Positions 41,601 through 54,700 of a stretch of 64,000 nt of DNA are shown one piece after another (position 1 is the first letter of the stretch; each line of letters opens with the position of its first letter). The notes beneath the pieces were generated by a model, which ran no database searches, was not told the origin of the DNA, and saw only the letters and a program-made list of their open reading frames with translations. The position numbers were made by a program, and so were the translations under genes. The stretch is from Bursaphelenchus xylophilus (Eukaryota > Nematoda > Chromadorea > Rhabditida > Aphelenchoididae): assembly GCA_904066235.2 (NCBI GenBank), contig CAJFCV020000003.1, positions 186,001-250,000 of the forward strand, written 5' to 3'.

Positions 41601-44585
41601 GATGAGAATATCACCCAACCGGCCGAGCAGCTCTCCCCAGACCAGCAAAAACGCCAAAACAAACGGAAGAAATCACATCCGACCAGATGTGTCCCCCTGA
41701 CGGAGAATGAACTGGAGGCTATGAATAGTCAAGCGGTTGCCCTCGCAAGACCCACTGAGAATTTGGACGCCAGAAGTGCTCCGAATTTAGTTGCGGAATG
41801 TGATCAATGTCGAGAGAACGAAGGACAAATTCAAACCGAAAATCCGACGAATCCACTAGAAGAAATTGCTCGAATGGCTGAACAGTTCAACGCAGAAGCC
41901 CTCCAATTGCAAGCCCGGAAAAAGCACCCCGTTTCCAGACGATTATCGGACGGAAAACGGACTGATTCGAACAGTCGGAGAAGCAGCAATCAAGGCTCTC
42001 AGATCACGAATACTTTACCACCCCCTCAGTCGATCTTACCCTCCGGCAACGCTCAACAGAGCCCGAAAAGAAGGTCGAATCAAGCCTGTCAAATGACTCC
42101 ACAAATGCTGGCACAATACCAACAAATGGCCCGACAAGGCAACCAGCCGAACATGGGAAATTTTATAAATGCAGGACAAATCCCAAACGGCCAGATCATT
42201 CAACCGGGCCCAAGCCTGGCCCAGCGAACCAGCTGGCCTCGACTGCCAAGCCTCGCCGGCCAAGTTGAATGTCAAATGGCCGGCCAAGTCTGCGATATCT
42301 CGAATCCAAGCCCACAAATGAACAGCCCGGCGCAGATGGTCAGCCCCGCTCAGAATATGACTGGCGTTGGAACTCCGAACTCGTCACTGCCGAGCCCCAC
42401 CCAAAGAGGAAGTGGATTTGGAAATTCCGGCCCCGCGACCACTAGTCCAGCCCAGCAAGGACAAGTATTAAGCCTCCCGAACTCTCAACTCTCTAGCCCA
42501 GCCCAACAAATAGCTGTACTTGGAAGTGCAAGCCCTTCCATGGCCGGTACAGCTCGGAATCGAGCGAAGTCGGGTAATTCGGGCGGAATGGTTCATCAAC
42601 AAGGATTTGGAATGCCAAGTTTGTCTTCGCAGGTGCCCCAGATCCCCATGAATCCACAAATGACCGTTCAAGCTCAACAAAGGTCAAATCGAACCCAGAC
42701 GTTGACTCAAAGCATGATGAATCAAATTCATCAGCAAATCTTCACGCAGAAAGTAATGACCACCCAAACAAACCAGATGGTAGCCCAGCCACAGCTGGCA
42801 ACTAATTCGGCGATCCAAATCCCCGGAACATCTGAATCGACCAGTCAGGACCCCAGCGCACAATCGGAAGTCCGAGATATTGTCCAAAGACTGAAGGATA
42901 TGGATGAACAGCGCCGACAGGACAATCCGCAAGCCCATTCGTTGACTCCGAACATCCCTATGCGCCTCTTCCAACACCTAGCCAGAACAAATGGCCCGGA
43001 ATTGGTTGCTCTTTCTCAGGCCCTCCAAAAAGGCCAAGCGAATCTCCAAGGACTTAACAGTGGAATCTCGAGGCCTCGAGGAGCTCAGCAAGGAGTGCCA
43101 AATGCTCAAGGCTTTCTACAGTCGACCCCCCAAGGAATACAACCGCAAATGTTGAGCCAATTTGAACAAGCTTTGCACCAACAAAAGCAGTTGGAATATG
43201 CCGAATATATGCGGAAGCTTCAGCAAGCTCAGCAAATGCAGGTTTTCGGACAAGCCCAACAAGGTCTAATGAACCCTCAGCAAGGCCAAATGCCGGCTCT
43301 TATGGGACAAGGCAACTTCCAGCAGACCCAACGTCAATTGCAATATAGCCAAGGGCACGTTACACAAAGTCTTGCGCAGTTTGCGCCAAATGTTGGACAG
43401 CTGAATGCTCAAGGGCAATTCCAACAGCAAGCCCAGCCTCCGAAACAACGTCGAACCAGCCGACAAGGACCAGCTGAATCCCAGTCACAGCTTTTCCCGG
43501 CTCCGTATCAAGAGAATATGAATGTTCAAGGCCTCCAAGCCCTCGGACAAATGGCGAACCCGCAGCAAATGCAACAAAGACCCCAAAATTTCGCTCAAAG
43601 TGGATTCCACAGCTCAACAGGATCGATGGGAAGCATGGCAGAATCGGTGGGGAGCATGATGAATAATTCGGCAGGCTTTGGTCAAGTCACTACACAATCT
43701 ATGGTCCACATGCAGTTCCCACCACAACAGGCTTCAATGGGTGGGTTTTTGGGGGAAAATCAGGGGGCTGTTTCACAATGATAATGTTCAAGCGATATTG
43801 CTCGCATGTTTTTCAAATTTTGATTACATTTTATTTCTAAATTATGTAAAATCGGCAGTTTAGAGGACAAAATCTTATAAGGAAACCGGTCTACATCCAG
43901 CATTCAAGTTTAACTCAAATTTTGATTACATTTTCCATCTAGACCATACACCAATTATTGAAAATTTTAGCTTGCACTTTGCAGGCGAAGCCGAGAAATT
44001 CAACGATTTTTGAGGAAAAGAGATCGCGGGGAATTCGGAGAACCAGAGAAAAAACTTTTAAACGAGAGGATTTGTCAAAAAAGTTTTTCTCCGAATTCCC
44101 CGCGCGCGATCTCTTGGCCCCAAAAATCGTTGAATTTCTCGACTTCGCCTGCAAAGTGCAAGATAAAATTTTCGATAATTGATGTATGGTCTAGACAAAA
44201 AATGTGGTCAAAATTTGAGTTAAACTTGAAGGCTGAATGTAGACCACTTTCCTTGTAAGATTTTGCCGTCTGAATTGTCGATTTTGTGAAATTCATATCA
44301 ATGGTTTCAGCTGCAACTCAGATGCAAATGCCCTTCCAACAACAGCAAATGATCCCTCCTCAAGGTTATGTTCAGGTGGTAGAACGAGAGCGACAAGTCT
44401 ACGTGCAAAACTTTAACCCTCAGAGCAGTTTCAACAGCTCCAATTGCAGCAATCCGGAGCAAATGTTTGGCCAAAGCAACTTTTCCAACTCTTCCGGCTC
44501 AGCCTCAGCCCAAGTCACATATAATCCGGCTCTGTTGGGACCCACTGATGGAGCATTACCGCAATTTTTTGAAAGAAATTCGTAA
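35610..44585 (+). CDS. Large chromodomain protein with Gln-rich C-terminal half
   Basis: Seven exons (35610-35792, 35983-36089, 36153-36498, 37474-38793, 39636-39905, 40911-43740, 44311-44585) join in phase to 1776 aa. Residues 20-77 form a chromodomain: FEVEKI, then YRVKWKNY and NTWEPIEHL, then a helix VLKTYQL. The aromatic cage positions read F21, W44 and Y47, so methyl-lysine binding is plausible. A Lys-rich nuclear signal lies at 143-166. Residues 213-740 are Pro/Ala/Glu-rich and acidic. From about 900 to the end the chain is dominated by Gln, Met, Ser, Asn and Pro, resembling a prion-like or coactivator tail. No chromoshadow, SET or helicase part is seen. It is likely a nuclear chromatin reader; the orthologue is not identified. 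Confidence 0.88.
36578..37397. repeat. 820-bp fold-back element in intron 3
   Basis: Ends CCAGCGAGGCCCTC and GAGGGTCTCGCTGG with arms matching for roughly 390 bases, including CACCTAGGGATCTCAAA and TTTTGATCATTTAATTCGC. The centre is near 36990. There is no coding capacity. Confidence 0.85.
39246..39314 (+). CDS. Possible alternative first exon of the chromodomain gene
   Basis: ATG opens 23 codons (MSNVKVELVDGFGNMKIH at the start) ending exactly at CAG before a GTAAAT donor. A GGCGCAG acceptor-like site lies 8 bases upstream of the ATG. The phase fits the exon at 39636, which would give a chromodomain-less isoform. It lies in intron 4. No other support. Confidence 0.3.
39387..39597. repeat. 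CAGTGGGGGACC-family MITE
   Basis: Intron 4 of the chromodomain gene; CAGTGGGGCAAAA left end (the GACCTGATCCAGTGG part is deleted) and GGTCCCCCATTA right end. Confidence 0.8.
40134..40577. repeat. Harbinger-like MITE, about 440 bp
   Basis: Left AAGTGCGACGCTCAGATTTT and right AAAATCCGAGCGTCGCACTT with GTACTTCCCCTG; flanking TWA sites. Intron 5 of the chromodomain gene. Confidence 0.85.
43872..44262. repeat. Palindromic element in last intron of the chromodomain gene
   Basis: Arms include GGTCTACATCCAGC and GCTGAATGTAGACC at the ends and GGGGAATTCGGAGAA with its complement near the centre. Both boundaries read AAAATCTTA and TAAGATTTT. Confidence 0.75.
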
Positions 44586-44825
44586 TTATTTTATAAGATT
44601 TAGGTGATTTACGGTATTGAGAATTGTTTGTAGATGAGTTTATTTTTATAGCGAGTTTTTAATTTTTTATTTTTTTTGCCCATTTTTGGATATCTCACCT
44701 TAAAATACGTGTATTTCTCAGGGAAATTGCCAAATTTGTATTTGATAACGAATTTTATACCAAGTTTTATGTTTATATACTTTTACATTGATTATTTTTT
44801 TTACCTCACTTATGAATCGGGAAGC

Positions 44826-45680
44826 GACGATTGGGGAAAAAGACGATTGTGAAACTGAAAAGTATTATTTTTCTTGGATGGAAGCGTTGAAAGTATGATA
44901 ATTGAAGGCGCTGATTTTGAAAATGACTTTTCATTTTTTTTGATTGTTGCTGTTTTGATTAAGTAGTACTGTAAAGTAGCAGTTTTTTGAACTTTTTTTT
45001 ACAATAATCGATTTAGGGGCTTTCGATAGTTCTGATTCCGAAAATCTTATTCATTTGGAAGAAGTTCCTTATTCTGGCCACAACAAAGTTACTCTGCGAA
45101 CTGCCCCCAAACTTTGGAACTAAAGTTAGGAACCTACCTGGCACTGAATTACTATAAAAGTTCTATAGTTTTAAGGGTACCTACGAAGGCTATGACGACT
45201 CATTTAGTCCTATGCGGAGGCAATGAGTTTAGTTCCGGACATGTTTCATCGTATAAAGTGTAAAATCGCAGGCTGCAGCCGTTTTTGAAGGGTAAGTTGG
45301 TGCGTAAAAAAGAAGGTACCTCACTAACTAAGTCCACTGTTCGGGCATTGACAACGATGAATTGTGCCGGCACGCTAAATTTGGGCTGATTCTGACCAGT
45401 TTCCGCAAAGTTATAAGTTGTAGCCAGAATAAGGAACTTTTACCATTCATCTTTTTTTGTTTGGAATTAGCAGCCCGAAAACCCCTAAATCGAGTATTTG
45501 TGAAAAATTTTTAAAGATTACTGCTTTTTAGTTCTGCTAAAGTAAAGTAGTAGCGATCAAAAAAAATCAATGTCGTTTTCAAAATTAGCATCATCGATTG
45601 ATTATCCTAATTTCGACACTTACATCGAAGAAAAATAATACTTTTCAGTTTCACAATCGTCTTTTTCCTCAATTGATGAC
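44826..45680. repeat. Relative of the 23769-24262 palindrome, with a nested insertion
   Basis: Arms around GAAGCGTTGAAAGTATGATAA-type sequence and its complement, AAGTAGTACTG and complements, split by the element at 45064-45437. Confidence 0.7.
45064..45437. repeat. Nested GTTCCTTATTCTGGCCACAAC element
   Basis: Inverted relative to the copy at 34940-35300, with both ends better preserved (GTTCCTTATTCTGGCC, GCCAGAATAAGGAAC). Confidence 0.85.
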
Positions 45681-46150
45681 GTTCCCTTATGATTATATTC
45701 CTAATGTCTTTCATATCATTAGTTACCGTGCTGAAAAAATCAAAAACTCTATCAGAGAAATAAAGAATTTATCGAGTTTATTGCACTATCAAAAATTTGG
45801 CATCAAAAATTGAAATAAATTATAAAAAAAAACAATAAAATCAGGGCTTTGGCCAATAAATAGTGGAGGATAAGGTGGATAAATGGGAAAAATTAGATCG
45901 GAGAAAGTGAAATTGAAGTTATTTTTGTAGCGAGAATGCGATGAAAAAGGTACAGTAAACAAAAAAGAGTTAAAAAATCTCGAAAATTAAAGATATTATT
46001 AAAAAAGTTGCCATATTGCACTAGAGGAGGGAGAAAAAATTTGATTGAACTGTACAAAAATTATAACGAAGCCTATGAATAACAAATAATCGAAAAAAAA
46101 TCAGATTTTTTGAACCTAATGGCTTCGAAAACGAAGCCCAAAAAATAACT

Positions 46151-49100
46151 TTAGTTGACTTGTGGATGATTGTAGGGGGGCAAAAACTTGTAAACCAGTC
46201 GCTGTTTCTTCTCCGGCTTCTGGATTATCCCCTTCTTGTAGTACTGGCGGAGTGAGCGGCTCAATTTGTCGTAGTTCATTTGGCTTCGGTTCTTCCGAAT
46301 TCCCCAATACCGCGCCAACTGAAGGGAGGATTCGATCTTGAAGGTGCCTGAAAAATTTTAGGTTAACTTTTTTTATGAAAAAATTGTTTTTTTTTTGAGT
46401 TTTTAAAAATTTGTAGGTGATAAAAAATTGGTGGTATTTTTTGAAATTTTAAATTTCTTATCTGTCTCATTGAAAGTTACAAAAAAAAATTGAAATAAAC
46501 AAAAAAATTTTGAAAAAAAAATAAAAAAATTTCATATACAGTGACGGACCCGATCCAGTGGCAAAAAACGTACCATTTTGCATCCGGGAAGCATTAAAAA
46601 TGTGGCAAAATGCTTCCCTCTTCAAGTGAAAAAACTTTGTTTTGAAGGGCGCGCCCTTTCCCCTTTTTGAAACCGGAGTATTTTCACTTGGAGAGGGAAG
46701 CATTTTGCCACATTTTTGATGCTTCCCGGATGCAAAATGGTACGTTTTTTGCCACTGGATCAGGTCCTCCACTGTATATTTTTCTTCTCAAAACGATTCT
46801 TACCATCCTCTCTGTCGACCCATCGCACACACCCGCTGTATTCCTTCGGATTCTCCAGCAATTCCTTGATGAAGTGCCACAAATGCACGGTGCGACCGCC
46901 ATTGTTCATCTGGCTCATCCCGGGCCGACAGTGGAAGTCCGGCTGCACTGGGATGGGCATTTGCTGTTGGTGAACATAGTTGGGCTTCTGTTGCTGGAAA
47001 TGCGAGCTCTGTTGATGGACGTATTGCGGGTAGAAGGGCTGGGAGCATTGCTGTTGGCAAACCATCTAAAATTGGTATTTTTTTTTTAAATTTTTAAGTT
47101 TTTTAAATTTTTTTTGAAAAAAATTATTTTTTTTATTTTTGAAGATGATGACAAAAATTGGACAGTAATTCGGTGAAGTATCTATCAAAAGATCAAAATA
47201 AATTTGGTTTTTGTCCTATCTTCAAAAATTTTCTATTTTTTCAAATCTTGAATTTTTTTAAATTCTCGAGGCAAAATGCTTAAAATTTCGTCGAACTTGG
47301 CCCATATATCCTTTGTAGGTCATAAAATTATTCATTAAAATCTTAGCTCTTGCTTCGCAATAACAGCTATTATAATCAAGAATTTTTGGAGCCGAGACAT
47401 CATGGAAAATGATGAGAGACCGCGGAAAAAAATGTTTTTTTGAGAGCTCAAAATGTCAGATATGGCTTATTTTTTACCTTTGGCCAATTTTTTACAAAAT
47501 CTGGCAACTTCAGAATTCAAAAAAAAATTTTTTTTGAATTTTAAATTTCCCGCCAAAAGACAAAAATTTTTCAGCCTTTACCATTTGTGGCGGAGGCATT
47601 TGCAGCTGTCCCTGCATGTCATGCTGATCAAATTGCTGCGGGTCCTGCATATTTTCGTCATCAGTTATACTGGACGAGGAGCTGACTGACTGACACGGCG
47701 AGAAGATCTCCTGCTCCCCATGCCCCGAGGGCATGGGATTGCTTTCGTAGTACTGCGACTTGACCATGCTGAACTCGCTGTATCGCTCGTTGTAGTAGGG
47801 GTGATTGGAGTCGGGATTGAAGCCGGTGAGGAAGTCCTGCGCTGTGGCGGGAGCGGAGGGCGACTCCGACGCCGAAGAGGAGTCCCAGCCAAGGACGGAG
47901 GCGGAGGAGGAAGAGGAAGAGGACATCAGATTTGAGCGGGGTTGGAGATGCTGCGAATTGACGGATGGAGGACAGGGAAGAGGCTGTGATTGGGATTGGT
48001 AGGAATCGAAGGCTGAAAAAATAACAAGATAATTAATTACAATTAGATTTCAAAAAGAAAAAATTTTTTTTTGTTAATTCAAAAATATCTGAAAGTAAAA
48101 AAAAAGTTGTAAAAAATATTGTGTAAAAAATTATTGTAATCAAATTTTAACCACTAAAAATAAATGCAGAGTGGCCAGAAAAAAACTTTTTGACATTTAC
48201 TTTTTGAATTTCTCTCGGAAAAAGCAATTTTTTGAAAATTGAAACAGAATGCCAATTCAAAATTAAAAAAAATTTACCTCGATACATTTTGTCGACGATT
48301 TTTTTCGAGATCTCAAATTTTTCAAGTTTCAAGTTTCTCCCAAAATCAATTCGAATATTCAAATTTCGCACGCAAATCGACCAGAGAACCCGGTCAAGAG
48401 GCTACAATTCGCAGAAGTGCATAAAAAATCGGGCGGGAGCGACTTAAATAGTCGGCCGAATTTGTTTGTGTCCCGATTAAAAATTTTCATGAACACTGAT
48501 AAGGCTACACTCTTATTAATTGGGGCCGAACATACGGTGCGTAAACATCTGTGCATCAGCGACCACGCCCATCCCCGCTGCAAAAAGCTCTCCTTTAACG
48601 GGCCTATTTTTAGTTGTCTGCGCTCTCTTTGTTGTTGTGGTCTTTTTTGGAGTGATAAGTTTTCTAGTTTGCTACACGATAATCGGATTTTTGAAATTTA
48701 GAAGCGCTCTGCGCCATTCAGTCCGGTTTACAGGGATAGCCGAGATATTCAACTAGCAAGGGAGTTGTACAGTGCGACGTGCAGATTGTGTGGCGGACCT
48801 GATCCATTGGCCAAAAATGTACCATTTTGCATCCGGGAAGTATCAAAAATGCATCAAAATACCTCCATCTCCAAGTGAAAAAATTCCGATTTCGAAAGCG
48901 CGACCACTCTTTTTGTGAGGGAAAATTTCAAAACGGAGTTTTTTAGTTGGAGAACGAGGCATTTTGCCACATTTTTGATACCTTTCGGATGCAAAATTTT
49001 ACGTTTTTTGCCCCTGGATCAGGTCCCTTATTGTAAATTTCAATTACTGAATTTTTTAGCTTCCATTTTTCAGGCGCAGCGAAGATATTCAACAATCTTT

Positions 49101-51730
49101 GCCGCAGTGAGAGTACACGAAACGCGGTGAGCGGGTTACAAAGAAAACACCTTTCCGCTATATCCTTGCCGGTTTCGTGCGGAAAAAATTGATTTTTTGT
49201 GGAAATATTTCCGTCCACGGTAATAATGCAGTGAAGGACCTTATCCAATGGCAAAAAACGTATCATTTTGCATCCGGGAAGTATCAAAAATGTGGCAAAA
49301 TGATTCCCTCTGCAAGCGAAAAAACTTCGTTTCGAAAGGCCCGCCCTTTTTCGAGTGGGCGCGCTTTTGAAATTAGAGTTTTTCACTTGGAGATGGAGGG
49401 ATTTTGCTACCTTTTATGATACTCCTTGGATGCAAAATGGTACGTTTTTTGAAGCCTTGCTTGTCGGAAATTTTTTCAATTTTTGTATCTCGCTTTTTAC
49501 GTTAAGCAATGTCGATTTATGGTTGAAAACTGATAAAAGGTCGAAAAAACTTTGGCATCTTTAAAGTGAAAGACTGATCTCCCAATGGACATGTTTGTAG
49601 CCAACAATTTGTTCGTTATAATCGCAATTCCAACTTCACAGCTCTCCAATACTTTTATTTCCTTGCACTACACCCATTACTCATTCCCATGCATCTTCAG
49701 GAACTTGTAATCCTATTTACAAGCGCGCTCATTACTCATCGAGTAACACATCGAACCCCACCGCTGATAACCCCGATTTAGCTTCTCTGTTGCTTAATTT
49801 AGCCGCTCCGTTACGAGTGAGTCATCGAGGAAAAGGGAACATGCCTGATAAGGGATGCCTTTACTCATCGTCCAGCTGATTGGCTGCAGCGGGGTGTTTG
49901 TTTTTGAGGCGCGGTGATTCAAGAGTTCAGTCGCGGTAAACGCCTTGAATTGTTTTGGGATTTTTTTTGTTTTGCTTACTTTTAACTTGGTAGAGCACTC
50001 GGGTCGGGTCAAGCTTTTTTCATGGGGTAGTCACGTCTTACCCCCTAATATTATATAATATTTTTTCCCCCGAAATTCTGACAGTAATATCGGGGGTTAA
50101 TCAAGGAAAATCTGGTCAGTTTTTGTTGATTATTTCAAGAACAAGTCTTATTCCTTTCTTAGAAATCAAATTTGAGTGATTTACGTTGCGCTTTTTCCTC
50201 AATTTTTTAGCGTTCTTTGGGAGTAGGTATTTTATACCTGAGTGATCAATTTTTAGACAGTTTGTAGTCTGATTTTAGATATCGTTTTTTTTCTACATAT
50301 TTTCTCAACAACAACTCCTACGTTACTGTTATCTCCCAGCTCTCCACTCCCTTTATTCGCCTATTCCACTAATTTGCGACACTAATTGCGATTGCACTAC
50401 GGTTTCTAAGACGTCATGTTTTCGTATTAACATACTCTCCCACCCTATGATCACCCACGCCTCCAAAAAGCATATGACAATTGCTAAACAACAATAAGCA
50501 AGGATTGACGTCACGGATATAAAAAATGGCTGGCGTTGGTTGTCTTATCGCCCGCGGTGTGGCGTCTTAGCTAAATTTTTTTGATCCCAATGTGGTTATG
50601 ACCCGAGACAAAACGTTCTGATAATTTATCACGCCCCCGAACCCTGGAAAAATGGTTTGTCGCGGCGCGCTGTTAAAAATGGACACCGTGCGCGGCGTAC
50701 GGCAAAAGAAGAGCGATTTTCGGTACGACGCGTCAAAACACTGCAAATTTTAACAAAGAAATAGAAAAGATTTGCCCAGGAGTAGTTTGTGACCAAAAAA
50801 AGTAAAAAAAATCAAAAAAAAAATAAATTTTTGAATTTTAAATTAAAAAAAAAAAATTCTCGCAAAATTCGCGAAAGCATTGCCAAAATTTTTTCTCTAG
50901 CCGTCTCCTAATTTCACATACTCTTTCGCAAAAGATCGTGCAATATCTCGCCTCTCCCTGTAAAGCGTAAGCTAAAATTTTCAGAATATAACAACTAGCA
51001 GAGGCAAAGAATGTGTGCTAAATTATCAAAAAATTTGAGTGGATTTTTAGCACTTTTTACATAAAATTAAATTTTCCAAATTTGCTTACCGATTTTCCAC
51101 ACCTGAAATTGCGCATGAATTTGATCGCCGCCGTTGGGAATGAGCCGCACCAAGTGCTCCACATTCATTTCCATCAAGTTTTTCCCGGTCAAATTCAAAC
51201 GACCTGGAGTGGGCAAGTGGAACTGTTGACACATTTCATTCAGCCAGCTGTTGCAATGGTCGATTGTCCATTGAGAGGGGTCTGGAAATGCGAAATTTGA
51301 TAATGAAACTAGTCGATGAAAAGTCTAAGTCTGCTAGGTATCAGTCTCAAACGTGGCAAAAAAGTGTGAGTCAAGTCTTCCTCTCGAACATATTTTTATG
51401 TTATGACTTGACGAAAACTGCAAAAAAGTGAACAAATAATTTTTTACACTTGTTTGTGGGTTCTAAAACAGATTTCGAAAAAAATTATTGGCTTCAGGCA
51501 AGTGTTTTCTCAAGTGAAATTTTCAGAGAAACAGTTGACTCAAACTTTCATTATTTAGCGAACCCCTAAAAAATAATTCTCCACGATGCCTCTCATGCGT
51601 TTATAAACAAATTTTTTACAATGGCATTTTGAGACATGTGTTTCTCTCGACAGAAACTTTGAGAGAAACACTTGACTCAAACTTTCATTATTTAGTAAAA
51701 CTTTGAAAAATGAATTTAATACGATGCCCT

Positions 51731-51761
<31 letters not shown>

Positions 51762-54700
51762 TTTTTGGAATGAACATTTTGAGACAAGTGTTTCTCTCAA
51801 CAGAAACTTTGAGAGAAACACTTGACTCAAAATGCCCTATGCTTCGACCAACAAAATAAAACAAAATGTGATCTGACTAAAACTCTCCGTCCTCAATAAC
51901 ACTTCTCATGACACCCCATTATGACAAAAACCCCATTAAATGCGCGACAAATGCGGGCCTTACCGGTGGGCAGACAAAGACTGGAACAGGTGGTAAAAAT
52001 GTCCTGAATTATGCGGCGGAACATCAAATCGTGATGAATGTGCATGGAGGAGTCTTCGGCCTCCTGGAATCGAAAGTCCTGTCCCATACGGGTGCCGGTG
52101 GGACCGGCGGCCAGCGGCTGGGGCTCGATCTTGATGTGGGCCCGGAAATCGGGCTGCAGCTGCGAGGAACTGGCTTGGAAGGGCTGAAAAGTAAAAATTA
52201 AGATGGGGAAAAACGCATTTAAAGTTTATATTAGACGATCAGAAAATTTTGAGCTGAAAATAGGTAAAAAAATCGATTTGAAAAAGTAAAAATCGACGGT
52301 TTCCTTGTAGACAGTAAAAAATTATATTTTTTGAAATTAGATCCATTTTAGACACTTTAAAATGCCGAATTACTTTATTTCGAAAAGGCTAATTTTCTGC
52401 GTGATAGAGAATTTCCACTTTTTCAGCAAAATTTTTGCTCATAAAGGTCAAAAGTTGGTTCGAAAGACCATCTTCTTCTCCGCAGCCAATCAGCGTGCAG
52501 TCTCTTCGTCTCTTTCAAAAAAAAAAACGGGAAAAGGGAACAGTAATTTTGCAAGATTTCTGTTTTTATATAGGGGTGAATAGAGATGGGGATCCAGGAG
52601 AAAATTGGGCAAAAATTTCGGACTTTTTATCAGCGAGGTTTTTCGAGAGAGTAGGGAAAATGAGGAGGGTGGGAAGAGCAAAAAATTCGTGGCCGTGTCT
52701 TCGGGGATATGAGCCATGGAAGTTTGGTTTTTTGACAGAAATAGTTGAATAATTTCATTTCTAAAAAATCCTGAAATTTTAAATTTTTCTGAAAAAAATG
52801 AAAAAAAAATTTACAATTTTCGCCAAAAAATCAGTGTTTCCTGTTAAATCTAGGCCTCAAAACATCCCTCAAAGAGATTTTGCTCTAAATATCACAAAAA
52901 AATTTAGAGACTTGCCCTTTCGAAATTTTTTATCAAATTAAAAAATTTCGAAAGGCCACCGTAATGCCCCCTGGTTGCTTTGTACAAATAGAAAATGGTC
53001 ATATCGAGGAGAAAATGCCCTAATTTTTATCGCAATCCTCAATTTATTAAAGAGACAACCATTCTTCTGGTTGTCTAAATAGTAATGCGGAACTTTTGAA
53101 TATCCGTCATTTTAGAGCTTTTTCCTTTATGGGCCGGTAGCAACATAGCAAGATTAGGGCAAGCGGAGTTTTTGTGAGGAAAATTTTCCCGGAAATTCCA
53201 AATTTAACGTGAAATTAGATCCGGAAAATGGCATCCGGAACTGTCAAACTTTTTATCAGTTTTTATAAAACCCGGAGGTTTGAAGCAATTCCGTAAAGTT
53301 TCAACGTGAGACTTGCCGCTTATTCACTTTTAATTCTTCTATTTTGGGACTTTCCGTGCATTTCATAGCCCAAGGGAATATTTCTTAAGATTCGAGATTT
53401 GAGCCAAGTCTTTCTCTCAAAAGCATTTGAGAGAAACACTTGACTCAAATTGCCCTAAACTTTGGAGAAAATTTTTCGATCGAAAGGGCAGCGTAGGGCA
53501 GGTGGATACTCAAAAAAAAGTTGTAGGAAGTGCCTACGGGGTCTGATAAAGCCGTTGTAGCGTTAGCAAAGCCGTTGGATGGTCGGCGGACGCTCGGCGA
53601 AAGCTCGGTGGAGGCTTGGCGAAGGCTTGCAATATGCCCACTTTTTCTAATTTTAGCTATTAGTAACGTTAGTTTTCCTTACGGTGAGTTATTCTAACGT
53701 ATAAAAGACCAAAACTTTTAGCAAAAAACAAAAATCCGTAACTTTTATCTAGATATTATTGATGTGAGTGCATGTAAAATACCTCAAAATAGGTGATAAG
53801 CTCTCCTAGGACTTCATAAATCTTTATCAAACATATTTTTGACCCAAACTGTCGCTCCCCAGAACAGTCGTAGCGCCAATTTTACAGTACCCGCAAAATA
53901 ACTTCCCAAAAAAATTCTGTTCTCTAGCGTCTAATTAAATGAAATAAAAGTTGAATTAACAGTCAGTCTGCCCGACAATCGGCCAGATTCCCTTTGATTC
54001 ATTGAAATCGCACCTTTTCAAAGGCTTTTTTCTTCGATTTCGGCGTTTTTTATAAGACAATGCGGGACTTCTACCGTTCTTTATTCATCTTTTTGGGACC
54101 GGATTTCACTTCGATTTGTCTTAATTCGCGGTAAATTTGAATAAACTTTTCAAATAAAAAATAGATTTTTTGAATAAAAATTTTCTTATTTTCCATGTCT
54201 TACTGTATTTTTAATTGAAAATTTTCAGCTCAACGAGTGTTTGATCACGTTATCTGCAGCGCCACGCCTAAATTTCCGTTTATTTTTTGGACCTTCCCTA
54301 TCAAAGGCCCTATGATTTTTAATTTCGGAGGATTACTGTAGCCTCAAAAAAATTAAAAATGATGCCCAATCTTATCAAGAAATGAAGGTACTGCTGAAGG
54401 GAACAGAAATAATAAGGAATTTGTGATGATTTCGAAGGGAATGGCTAATAACGGGGGAGGAAAATGGAAAAAAAATTGTTTGAAAATTTGATGTGTGATG
54501 AAGATAGAAAATGTAAAAAATTGTGCATTTGCGACGCTCAGATTTTAACGAAACTATCACAAACTTAAAATTTTTTTCTGATTATATGTCAGAGATAATA
54601 CAAGACTTCCAGCTCGCGTTTTTGCTGAAACAACGGAGATTTTTTGCTCAAAAAGTGGAAAAAATGAAACACTTTCTTGCCGAATTTCGGCATGAAAAGT

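Larger units (their letters stand above)
44586..46150. other. Convergent intergenic region
   Basis: Separates the chromodomain and ETS gene 3' ends. It is largely the palindromic element 44826-45680 with a nested one; 45690-46150 is AT-rich and shows nothing else. Confidence 0.5.

Noticed and set aside
46800..47060. Second minus-strand frame across the first ETS-domain exon
   Set aside because: The alternative frame gives Ala/Pro-rich sequence, whereas the chosen frame reads straight into a canonical ETS domain.
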